A program made the position numbers and the translations under genes. The notes below the pieces were generated by a model that saw nothing but the letters and a program-made list of their open reading frames with translations, was not told where the DNA came from and made no database searches. Shown here in pieces: positions 1-10,499 of a stretch of DNA of 64,000 nucleotides. Origin of the DNA: Eukaryota sp. TZLM1-RC (taxonomy: Eukaryota > Metamonada: BaSk clade); the NCBI GenBank assembly GCA_040285825.1, contig JAUPSS010000001.1, positions 2,976,001 to 3,040,000 on the forward strand. The letters are read 5' to 3'. The stretch's first letter is position 1; each line of letters opens with the position of its first letter.

Positions 1-1055
1 GATGGTAAAAAGCGTTGCCTATTCACATTATCAAGGGCAAGACGAGGAACATTGCAAAGAAGAGGAGAGGAAGTGGGTTGCTGGAGTGAATCAATAGAAG
101 TGAGCATTACATCTGAGATAGAACAGTCGTATTCGTCCTCATCAATAGACATTGAACTCTTGGCTCTAGACCCATGACTCACTGGCTCATTACTTTCAGA
201 CTGAGGAGAATGTTGAACATGGGGAGAGGGGAAGCGTGGAACGGAATTGGATTGCTCAACATCATCATCTTGTATTTCACCTTTTTCCTCTTGCATTTTC
301 TCTTGCATATTGTAATGATCATCATCAGTAGAATCATCACTATCAGATGTTACAGTAGTTTTTTGAACACTTGTGTTATGGAGATGGGACATGACTAAGT
401 AGCAGATAAGATGGATTACACTTTGGGAATAGGAACCCTCGCTTTGATTCACTTCTGGAACAACCACCGACTTTGTGTTAGGAGGGTTATTAATAGCAAC
501 AGATAGTCTTTTAAGAGCCATCATAGTTGGAGGAAATGACAACTCTTTAGCAAGACAATAATCATCCAGAATGGCAGGACGTCCCGACAAAAGCCAGTAC
601 ACAAGAGAAGCAACAATTTCTGGGGAAGGTTCAAGAAAATTTTGACATTTGCATAGATTATGATGTGGTTCTAAAGACATAGATGTGATTGAGTCATCAG
701 GAAAGTGGTTCCTGGATATAGTGTGTGATACTGAATCAATCGATATAGGATGGTTGTGGATACGGACTTCATTCGGATTATTTGCTTTCTGCTCCTGTAC
801 ACTGTCTTCAATTTGATTACATGGGTGCTGCTGCGCAAGATGGTACGGATTTGACATAGTTTCATTATCAGAATCTGACTCGAGTACCAACAACTGATCA
901 GTAACATGGTTAGAGTTTTGGGAAGAACCTGGTTGATGGTTGAAGTTGATAGCTTTATCCTGTGAAGTATACCTGGTATCTGCTATAGAGACAGGGGTTG
1001 CTCCTGTCCTTCTAACATATGTATCTTGGGCCGTTAACTCATCGCTTGAACTCAT
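1..1055 (-). CDS. Unrecognised Ser/Asp/Glu-rich protein, C-terminus off the window
   Basis: Read leftwards from an ATG at 1053-1055, the frame stays open for 351 codons and leaves the window, so the C-terminus is missing. An in-frame TGA two codons upstream of the ATG fixes the start. The protein is hydrophilic and low in order: rich in Ser, Asp, Gln and His, with an acidic stretch around residues 238-272. The only ordered-looking segment is about residues 145-190 (it contains LVYWLLSGRPAILDDY and PPTMMALKRL). There are no membrane segments. I recognise no family. It is divergent from NAA15, with about 440 bp between the two starts. The long open frame makes it very likely a real gene; its function is unknown. 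Confidence 0.75.
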   Translation of the reverse strand, partial: MSSSDELTAQDTYVRRTGATPVSIADTRYTSQDKAINFNHQPGSSQNSNHVTDQLLVLESDSDNETMSNPYHLAQQHPCNQIEDSVQEQKANNPNEVRIHNHPISIDSVSHTISRNHFPDDSITSMSLEPHHNLCKCQNFLEPSPEIVASLVYWLLSGRPAILDDYCLAKELSFPPTMMALKRLSVAINNPPNTKSVVVPEVNQSEGSYSQSVIHLICYLVMSHLHNTSVQKTTVTSDSDDSTDDDHYNMQEKMQEEKGEIQDDDVEQSNSVPRFPSPHVQHSPQSESNEPVSHGSRAKSSMSIDEDEYDCSISDVMLTSIDSLQQPTSSPLLCNVPRLALDNVNRQRFLP

Positions 1056-1495
1056 GATTCAAGAAGTGAAAAATTTAATCTTGTTACAAAAAGGGTTTGT
1101 TTCTCATCATCATCCACCATTTATCACGAGACTACACCGAAAGTACCATTGTCATTGTTGTGGTGAGAATCCTTTTGTTGAATCAACTTATTAGTTAATG
1201 AAAATGTATTTTGTTCATTGGTTTTATATATACATACAGTTGAACATTGTGTTGACCAAACTGCCACAATGGGTAGAAATTCAGATAATTTCTGCTGTTT
1301 AAATGTTATCAATGTTAATTCAATAAACACAGGAGTCATACACCCTCTTGCTCTGGCATTGATGTAAAGAAACAACGATGACAAAATAGTGCAGTTTCTT
1401 CTATTTAATGTGATTTAGATTGGATAGGAAACATTTTGACAATGCTAATTTGTTTTGAGTTTTGAAATTTAATTGTCAATTTGTGGTATTTACCA
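1056..1495. other. Intergenic region between two divergent genes
   Basis: This stretch separates two divergent starts (1055 leftwards, 1496 rightwards) and must hold both promoters. Only short open frames occur and none looks like protein. No repeat or RNA gene was recognised. Confidence 0.5.
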
Positions 1496-3442
1496 ATGTC
1501 GCTGAATGAACTCCCATTGAAGCATCGCAACTCTTACAACTCTCTCATCAAGCATTTTGAGTCAAAAAACTACAAAAAGGCTCTAAAACTTGCCGATCAG
1601 ATCTTGGCAGCACATCCCCGTAATGGCGATACGATTGCTTTCAAAGCACTGGTCATGTCTACCCAAAACCCCAAAAAACTACCAGAAGCCTTTCCACTTG
1701 CTAGAGAAGCCATCAAATGTAACATAAAAGGTCACATCCCGTGGCATGTCCTTGGTCTCCTACACAAAGCCAAGGGAGAGTATCCACTAGCCTTAAAAGC
1801 CTTTAAGACTGCACTGAAGCACGATCCAAGCAACCCCCAAATACTCAAAGACACTGGCCTTCTTCAAACTCACCTTCGGGACTACACCGGGTTGGTAGAG
1901 ACCCGTAGAACCACACTTACGGAGAACCCAAGACCAGCCAACAATTGGTACCAGTTCGCAGTTGCTCACCATATGAACGGCAATTTTGAAGGCACTGTGG
2001 AAGTTTTAAAGGACTTCCTAGATACAGTCAAGGGAAGTGATACCCGCACTGCAGTGGAAAAATCAGAAGTTTATCTCTATTATGCCGAACTACTTTTAAA
2101 AACAAGAAAATATAGTGATTTGAAGCAGTTATTGTTAAACCACGAGGCTGAAATACTTGATGTTTTTGAAGTATTAAAAATTAAATCTGTTTTAGCAAAG
2201 TTTGGATATTGGGATGGACAAGAAAAGGATTATTTGTTTGAATTGATTGAATTAAATTCAGACAATAGATTGTTTTTGGAGAATTATCTGAGTTTATTTG
2301 ATGATGAAAATGAAGGAATTAGCCAACTATTAGCTAATTTTCCCAAAAGTGTGGCAGTCTGGAATTTGTACCTTGAATTCAATACTGAAAATCCAAAGTT
2401 TGACTCAATTCTTGAACTTTTTATCACCAAATTCTCAGTTCCTCCACTGTCCAATATGCTTCTAGGTTTATGTGACAAGTTTCCAGAAGTTTCCGAAAAG
2501 GTCAAAAAGGGTCTGGAGACTTCTCTTGAAACTTTCCGATCTGAATCTGACTGGGTCAAGGCATCCTGGACAGCTTTTGCTTTGGCCAATGTCATTCTTG
2601 AAAAGTCTGACAAAGGTCAATCAAAGTCTGATGAACTGTTGAACCTTTCTGAGCTTGTCAATGAGCTCTTCTCATCAGCAAACCTATCTGATCCTGAATC
2701 TTTTATAATTCGTGCCAAAATTTTCTGCGTAATGGGCCAAATGTCTCAAGCCTGCTCTGAAATGGAAAAGGCGCGCAATGCTGATCCAGGTGATAGGTTT
2801 ATTAATCATTTGTCAGTCGAGATCCTTCTTGATTCAGGCTTGATTGATGACGCCATTGATCTTTCCAGAAATTTTTGTGCCAAGGACACTTCTAGGTCAA
2901 CTTATTTTAAAAATATTCAGGATTATCAAGCCTCTTTTCTTCATTTAATGTATGGAAAGGCTTATTTAAAACAACAGGCTTTTGATAAGGCTTTGGTGCA
3001 ATTTAATTCTATTTTGAATCATTATGAGGATTATGTTGGTGAATTTTTCGATTTTCATTTGTACTGTGTTTCGAGAGGTTACCTTCGATCTTACGTGTCA
3101 GCATTGGGTTCAATACATGAGTATAAGAAATCAAAATTTTATTTAGAAGCTCTGGTCAATTTAATTAGTATTTATTCAGAATTGAGCACTAATTCTGAGC
3201 TTCATGTCAGACTTTTGGACTCTGCTCGACGTTCCCAAGTTGATGAAGGCCATGAGAATTCGCATGAAAATGATGATGAATATGTTAAAAGATTTGATTT
3301 GGTTTATTTATTAGAAAAGAATCCACAAGAGGAAATGTCTCGTTTAGTCTTGGAAGGTAAGAAGTTGATTGATAGTTTCAATGATAGTCAAAAAGCTAGT
3401 TTTGTTGATTTGATTAAGCAATTTGATAATGTTTCTAAATAA
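1496..3442 (+). CDS. NAA15: NatA N-terminal acetyltransferase auxiliary subunit (NAA15-like)
   Basis: A 648-residue, alpha-helical, TPR-rich protein. NAA15 is the ribosome-anchoring scaffold that holds catalytic NAA10 in the cytosolic NatA complex, which acetylates nascent N-termini. The first 230 residues follow the family closely: LPLKHRNSYNSLIKHFE at the start, repeat helices with WHVLGLLHKAKGEY, then ALKHDPSNPQILKDTGLLQ and LRDYTGLVETRR, the characteristic NAA15 block. The C-terminal half is divergent. It is shorter than yeast or human homologues (about 850-870 residues), so the C-terminal region is reduced. The frame is open from a TTG at 1481, but the ATG at 1496 (MSLNELPL) matches the family N-terminus. 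No intron is seen. Confidence 0.85.
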   Translation: MSLNELPLKHRNSYNSLIKHFESKNYKKALKLADQILAAHPRNGDTIAFKALVMSTQNPKKLPEAFPLAREAIKCNIKGHIPWHVLGLLHKAKGEYPLALKAFKTALKHDPSNPQILKDTGLLQTHLRDYTGLVETRRTTLTENPRPANNWYQFAVAHHMNGNFEGTVEVLKDFLDTVKGSDTRTAVEKSEVYLYYAELLLKTRKYSDLKQLLLNHEAEILDVFEVLKIKSVLAKFGYWDGQEKDYLFELIELNSDNRLFLENYLSLFDDENEGISQLLANFPKSVAVWNLYLEFNTENPKFDSILELFITKFSVPPLSNMLLGLCDKFPEVSEKVKKGLETSLETFRSESDWVKASWTAFALANVILEKSDKGQSKSDELLNLSELVNELFSSANLSDPESFIIRAKIFCVMGQMSQACSEMEKARNADPGDRFINHLSVEILLDSGLIDDAIDLSRNFCAKDTSRSTYFKNIQDYQASFLHLMYGKAYLKQQAFDKALVQFNSILNHYEDYVGEFFDFHLYCVSRGYLRSYVSALGSIHEYKKSKFYLEALVNLISIYSELSTNSELHVRLLDSARRSQVDEGHENSHENDDEYVKRFDLVYLLEKNPQEEMSRLVLEGKKLIDSFNDSQKASFVDLIKQFDNVSK

Positions 3443-5424
<1,982 letters not shown>

Positions 5425-6107
5425 GTGGCTTTTTGTTGTAAATAAATAATCCGTTGTCATTATTTTCTTTGTGAATCTTTTTATTTCACGTTTTACCTTC
5501 ACATTTATCTATTAATAGACATTTGGTGTTAATGATACACCATACCAAAAGAGCTTTCATTATGTTCACATCACCTCCACAATTTGTTCTCAAAACAGAT
5601 TAAAACATCATTATTGTCATTAATCATTGATCAGAAAATTTTCAGAAATTTCCAAATGGGTCACAATCTTGTTGAAAAACTTCATGCACTCCATCAATAC
5701 TAATATTCTTCTTCAGGTGTTAAACAAGGCGATCCACTTGGTCCTTTTTTCTTTTGTCTGGCAATTCATCGATTAATGTGCGAATTAAAAGAAAAATTCC
5801 CACAAATAGATATTGTAGCATATATGGATGACATTTCTGTAATTGCTCCTATTACAATTCTCAAACAAATAGCAACTTTTATTCAACAGCGTTATGAAGA
5901 TATTGGTCTCTCATTGAATATCTCCAAATGTTTGATTATTGGCCATGAACCAATTGATTTTTTCATTAATGATGTCAATGTCCCCTTTATCAACTATGAT
6001 CAGTCTGGTTTTCGTTTTTTGGATTGTTATCTCGGAAATATTGATGAAATCAAAGGCCAACTTTCGACTCTGTTGACTCAATTTGGAAATGAATTAGAAT
6101 CAATAGA

Positions 6108-6120
6108 AAATTTAAATATT
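6108..6120. repeat. Left target-site duplication of the nested insertion
   Basis: AAATTTAAATATT, 13 bp, identical to 7053-7065. In the host element this sequence occurs once (compare the longer copy near 63070), so it was duplicated on insertion. Confidence 0.8.
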
Positions 6121-7052
6121 TTTTACAAATATTTTTATTCAACAACAAATATGAAATACACAATTAAAACTCCACATCCTCAAAACCTGCTTCCCCTACA
6201 TCAAAACAATTAATTGCTAAAGATTCAGAAAATTTCCCAAAAGAAGATAGTGAATCAGAAATTAGTTTTACCATTCCCTTAAAAATAGAAAATACAATCC
6301 TGTTTTGCCATTAAACACGATTGAAAATTCTTCCAGTTCTTTCCTTTACAACTACAACAAAATCCTCAAGGAAAGCCATAGCAGCCTTACCTAGAGATCC
6401 AAGCAAAGAAAAAACAAATGGACATAAATTATATTGGGCATGAGAATTTTCATTAACCGAGGAAATGGGTTTCGCATGTTTAGCAATTTTATATTTTTCG
6501 TTTGCAAGAAGAGGATTATTTACATCCGAGTTAATTAGATGTTCGTTAGAGGAATTACAAGGGTCAATAGACATGGCATCCAAAATAGTAAAACTACCAT
6601 TTCAACCAGGAACAACTAGATCACCTCTAGTCAGACCCATAGAAGCTCTGTTGTAACGCGTACTATCAATATTGGGATCATGAAGAATTAATTTTGATAA
6701 CAGCGGTTCTAAAAAGGAATCTACTCGATATGATTTGGACATTACATAAATTTGGTCCCTGACGTTATTATGCACTTTGCTTCTAAACGTAATGAATTGT
6801 TTACAGTTCAAAAGATAAGTAAACAAAAGAGGTTTACCACATTTACAAGTTAAATGATTGGGTAAATTGTTTGGCCACAGAAAACAACGAAAACGCATGT
6901 TTAGAAGCCATTCATTGTTTTTTAACAAAAGTCCATAAACAGAGGGAACTTGAGTTACAAAAGCAGCAGCTGAACTATCACGAATATCCCTTAAAAAATT
7001 ACCGAAAGCGGGATTATTAGTTTTGGCCAAGCCAAGTCTTACTTCATATTCT
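6121..7052 (-). mobile_element. NLR-2-like non-LTR fragment nested in the NLR-1 copy
   Basis: Leftward coding remains cover the end of the linker (EYEVRLGLAKTNNPAFGNF), the finger (CKCGKPLLFTYLLNCK), the endonuclease region (RGDLVVPG, then a stop, then DAMSIDPCN) and the C-terminal domain (FVFSLLGSLG). It sits inside the plus-strand NLR-1 copy, is truncated at its 5' end (7052) and is flanked by a 13-bp target duplication. Removing it rejoins the host frame without a gap. Confidence 0.85.
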
Positions 7053-7065
7053 AAATTTAAATATT
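7053..7065. repeat. Right target-site duplication of the nested insertion
   Basis: AAATTTAAATATT, identical to 6108-6120; the NLR-1 reading frame resumes here. Confidence 0.8.
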
Positions 7066-8449
7066 GAGAAACTTTGGAAATTCTTTTTCCTAAAATTTTG
7101 TTATTCTGGAAAATTTACTCATATTTTGAGATCAAAATCACCATCAATTTCTTTGGAGTTTTGTCGAATTTTTAATGAACAAAGAACCAATTCTTTAGCA
7201 AAATTATTGGAAATTGATGCATCTCAGTTACGAAGCCACATTTTTTGTGGTACAAATTTTGGTGGTGTTGATTTTCATAAATCAAGCTACCTTTGTAATG
7301 CTGCCTTTGTTGGAGGTGGAAAGAATTTTATTTTAGAATTTGTGAATCGTTTTCCTGAAAAAATTCATCTCATTGAAAATTGTGGCAGCTCTTATCTTAT
7401 TTCTTTGCAACAAGAAATTGAAACTCTTTTACCCAATATTTGGTCTAAATGTTTCCCCTCTGATATTGTGGAACTTCCTCCAAGAAGCTTGCTTTCCTTA
7501 CCACTGACTTTTGCAAAATTGCAGAAAACAATCTTGAAAGTTTTAGAAAACTTGGATCATAATGTACGTCTTAGCTTGGCTGAAGAAAAAAATCCCGTTT
7601 TTGCAAATTTTTTGAATGATCATGAAGACAGTTGCTCAAGTTGCCTAATCTCCCAAATTCCCAACATTTATGGCCTTCTACTTAATGATCACCAATTGAC
7701 CACTGCAATGAGAATGAGATGTTTTCTATGGCCTTGTTCTTTACCAAATGATTTAATTTGTCGCTGAAAGAGTGTTGTTTCCCATATTTTAAACTGTAAG
7801 TATTTTATAACTTATCGCTCAATTGTTCACGACTCAGTTCGTGATCAATTATATGCCATGTGCAAAAGTTTCAATATAGAGGCATTTATTGAGCCATTAG
7901 TACGTAAGCTGTCTTCAGATCAAACTGATGATTCCTTTGGTAAAAGAAGGGTAGATTTAGTAGCTCCAGGGATCGATGGTGTTCTCAATGTTGTAGATGT
8001 TGTCTCTGTTGATGTTTGCAAAAATTCTGCTGCTCGTTTAGTGTATTGAGCTGATTCGCCGTTATCTAACGCCGAAAAAATGAAGATAAAAAAATATGAA
8101 GAACCTTTGGCACAGTTAGGTAGAGTGGAACATGTGAAATATCAGTTTGTGCTTTTTGCAATTTCTCTTTTTGGCAATATTGGACCTGCAGGGTTGCACT
8201 TTTTTGAAAATTTCTAAAAGTGTTACTGAATAGGTCTGGTAAAACAATGAATTCCACGTTCTGGTTAAATAGAATTCTTTTTTGCTCTTTCAAGTCTATT
8301 CCAACAATGATTTCAAAGGCACTTTTAGCTATTGGTGTAGAAAATGAACGTAATGCTGTGAGTAGGTTTAGTAATAGTGACGCTTGTTTGGAGGATATTG
8401 AATTCTAGATGGGTTTTTTTATCTCAATAAATATTCCAGTTAAAAAAAT

Positions 8450-8859
8450 ATCAATACTTAAGTTTCATGTGTCCCTTAATTTTCAATTTATTGATCTGAT
8501 GGGCAATTTGCTTCATTATATGGCTTCTTCTGCTCTTCTAGTTTGTCTAAAAAATGAGTTTCCAATTACGTGAAAGTTCATCTTAAAAAGTAGTTGATTT
8601 TTTCCGTTTTGTGTTGCATTTGTCAATGAAGATTTGCTACCGATGCTGGGTATAGAATAATGACATCAGGGTTACCCTTTGCACTGTACAAGATTACAAT
8701 GAAGAAAGTAAAGCATTACCGCTGGAATAAAATGATTAAATGTATCAGATGTTGAGCTCAATTTGGAAAGCGACATTGGAGCGCTACTTTAACCATTACT
8801 TGGTGGTTTCCAAATACAATGTTGACAATTATATTCTCAATGTAATATACGAGAATGCA
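8450..8859. other. Gap between retroelement copies
   Basis: About 400 bases of AT-rich DNA between the 3' end of one NLR copy and the 3' end of the next, convergent copy. No gene seen. Confidence 0.35.
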
Positions 8860-9575
8860 TTGAAATTCGTTCCTTTTTTTTATTTTTTTATCAAAAACCA
8901 ATAAATCAACATCTAAATAATCCATCTCTCCCAAAACAAAAACACTAGATGCAAATCTTTCATAGTGAGATCCAAGAGAAAGGAAAGCATCAGAAACCAT
9001 CTTCAACATCCCCTTCAAAATAGAAAACACAATTCTATTTTGCCAAAACAATCTGTTGAAATTTCTGTTAGTTCTTCTCTTTACAATCATTTTACAATCT
9101 GCCAAATAGGTATGGCAGTGGGAGCAATTGAACCAGATAGAAAAAATACAAATGGATGCAAATTGTATTTTGCATACTGTTGGCTGGAAATTTTGATAAA
9201 GGTTCATTGTATTTTTTGAATTTGAAATTTTCAGCATTTGAGAACGATCATGAATTTCAGAATTAGCGAGTCTTTCATTTGAGACATTACAAGGATCAAC
9301 AGACATTACATCCACTGAAATGAAGCTTCCATCAAGTCCAGGTAATATTAGATCACCTCTATTATTCTTATGAAGATCATCTTCAGTATCAAACAGATTT
9401 GACAACAGAGGTTCCAAAAAGGATTCAATTCTATGAGACTTACACATACAATATAATTGGTCTCTTGCAGCATCGTGAACCTTGCTTCTAAAAGTAATAG
9501 AATCCTTACAATTTAACAAATGAGTACCATAAACATGAGGAATTGTTGTTACTAAGGCAGAAGAAGCACTCTATT
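8860..9575 (-). mobile_element. NLR-2 non-LTR retrotransposon 3' fragment
   Basis: Read leftwards: a linker remnant (ASSALVTTIPHVYG), an internal deletion removing most of the finger, LNCKDSITFRSKVHDAARDQ, then the endonuclease motif (NNRGDLILPGLDGSF, VDVMSVDPCN) and the C-terminal domain (FWQNRIVFSILKGMLKMV). The frame is largely open from 9519 to 8758 but reads past the element and partly out of frame in the middle. Reverse transcriptase is absent. It lies just upstream of MED20 in opposite orientation. Confidence 0.8.
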
Positions 9576-9673
9576 CTATTTGCATCAGAGAAGTGAAAGG
9601 TAGAACACCAGCAGATTTATTAGGTGAAAACAACAATCCTTTACAATTTTGCATTGTCATATTGTTTACTGAG

Positions 9674-10204
9674 ATGGGTGTACGTTGTCTTGTGTTGTTG
9701 GAGTCTGATTATGATACAATCTTCCAGCTTTTGAGACGATTGAACCACACGACCCACATTCAAACAGTCAATATGTCATTTAGACGATATCTTGATAAAA
9801 CCAAACAAACTCACCCGATTCTTACAATGACTTACGAAAATGGATCTATAGGGGTATCTTCAAACAACAACATCCTATCAGGTGACTCTGAGTTGTTGAA
9901 CGTACTACATAGGGGAAGATTACGATTTGGTTTTGAAGGTAGACAGGAACAACCTCTTCAAGGCCATTCTTTTCGTATTAACGACTTCAAAGTTACACTG
10001 CTACAATATGGAAACAAGCTTGCTGCAGAAGTTGAATACATCCCTCTTCAAGTTTATCTTGATTCAGTTGCTTTCATACTGGAGGAGTTCATTCACAATC
10101 TGTTTAGTTCAATAAAATATGACGGAATCTTTGTACCAAAGGGTATGGAGAGTGATGGCGATCTATTAGCACGGTCTTTTCTCTACTTTAAACTATTGAA
10201 ATAG
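9674..10204 (+). CDS. MED20: Mediator complex subunit 20 (MED20-like)
   Basis: A 176-residue protein. MED20 folds like half of TBP and pairs with MED18 in the Mediator head, the module contacting RNA polymerase II. Evidence: the start MGVRCLVLLE fits the family's MGVTC N-terminus; the central part has FRINDFKVTLLQ and AEVEYIPL, matching the conserved strand pattern DFLVKVG...VEVEYGP; the C-terminal helix follows (LEEFIHNLF). The length is near the human protein (212). Open frame extends upstream to a GTG at 9593, but the ATG at 9674 matches the family start. The assignment rests on pattern and length and not on strong identity. A MED18-like gene lies at 50081-50617. Confidence 0.6.
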   Translation: MGVRCLVLLESDYDTIFQLLRRLNHTTHIQTVNMSFRRYLDKTKQTHPILTMTYENGSIGVSSNNNILSGDSELLNVLHRGRLRFGFEGRQEQPLQGHSFRINDFKVTLLQYGNKLAAEVEYIPLQVYLDSVAFILEEFIHNLFSSIKYDGIFVPKGMESDGDLLARSFLYFKLLK

Positions 10205-10499
10205 AAACAAGGTTTTGGTTGGCAGTTCTATACTGTTTAGGATGCTTGAAACAATGGTGTAATGTAGCTATAAAAGGTCCAATGTGGTTTGAATTTTATT
10301 GTGTATTTAATGGAATAAGTTTAATTTATTTTGATTAGTATTACTTCCAAATGTAAAACGTCAAAAATAATAAAATACTTCAATTCTGCTACTCCCAGTT
10401 GTTTCAGACAAGTGCACAATTTTATCGAAAACTACAAAAAACACGAATAAAATAAAATGGGCAATTGAAGTAAAATATAATGATCAAAATTTTAAAAAA
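10205..10499. other. Convergent 3' intergenic region
   Basis: MED20 ends on the left and a leftward gene ends on the right. It is AT-rich with several AATAAA/ATAAAAT-type strings on both strands, which would serve as 3'-end signals. No gene. Confidence 0.4.

Larger units (their letters stand above)
5705..8449 (+). mobile_element. NLR-1 non-LTR retrotransposon, 5'-truncated, interrupted copy
   Basis: The 5' part encodes reverse transcriptase: GVKQGDPLGP, then AYMDD near 5820, then GFRFLDCYLGN. The copy breaks at 6120 and resumes at 7053 exactly where the protein continues. After that come a linker, a zinc-binding stretch (PNDLICR...HILNCKYF), the restriction-like endonuclease motif (RRVDLVAP...VVDVVSVDV near 7950), and a C-terminal domain (FAISLFGNIG, NRILF) ending EDIEF at 8407. 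It is dead: stop codons replace coding residues near 7765, 8047 and 8215. Similarity to the copy at 61530-63650 fades near 8449. The 5' end is truncated inside reverse transcriptase, as usual for target-primed elements. Confidence 0.85.

Noticed and set aside
1481-1495. Upstream extensions of several genes to TTG or GTG (for example 1481, 9593, 20855, 38092, 48477)
   Set aside because: Eukaryotic starts are ATG, and the downstream ATGs fit the families better.
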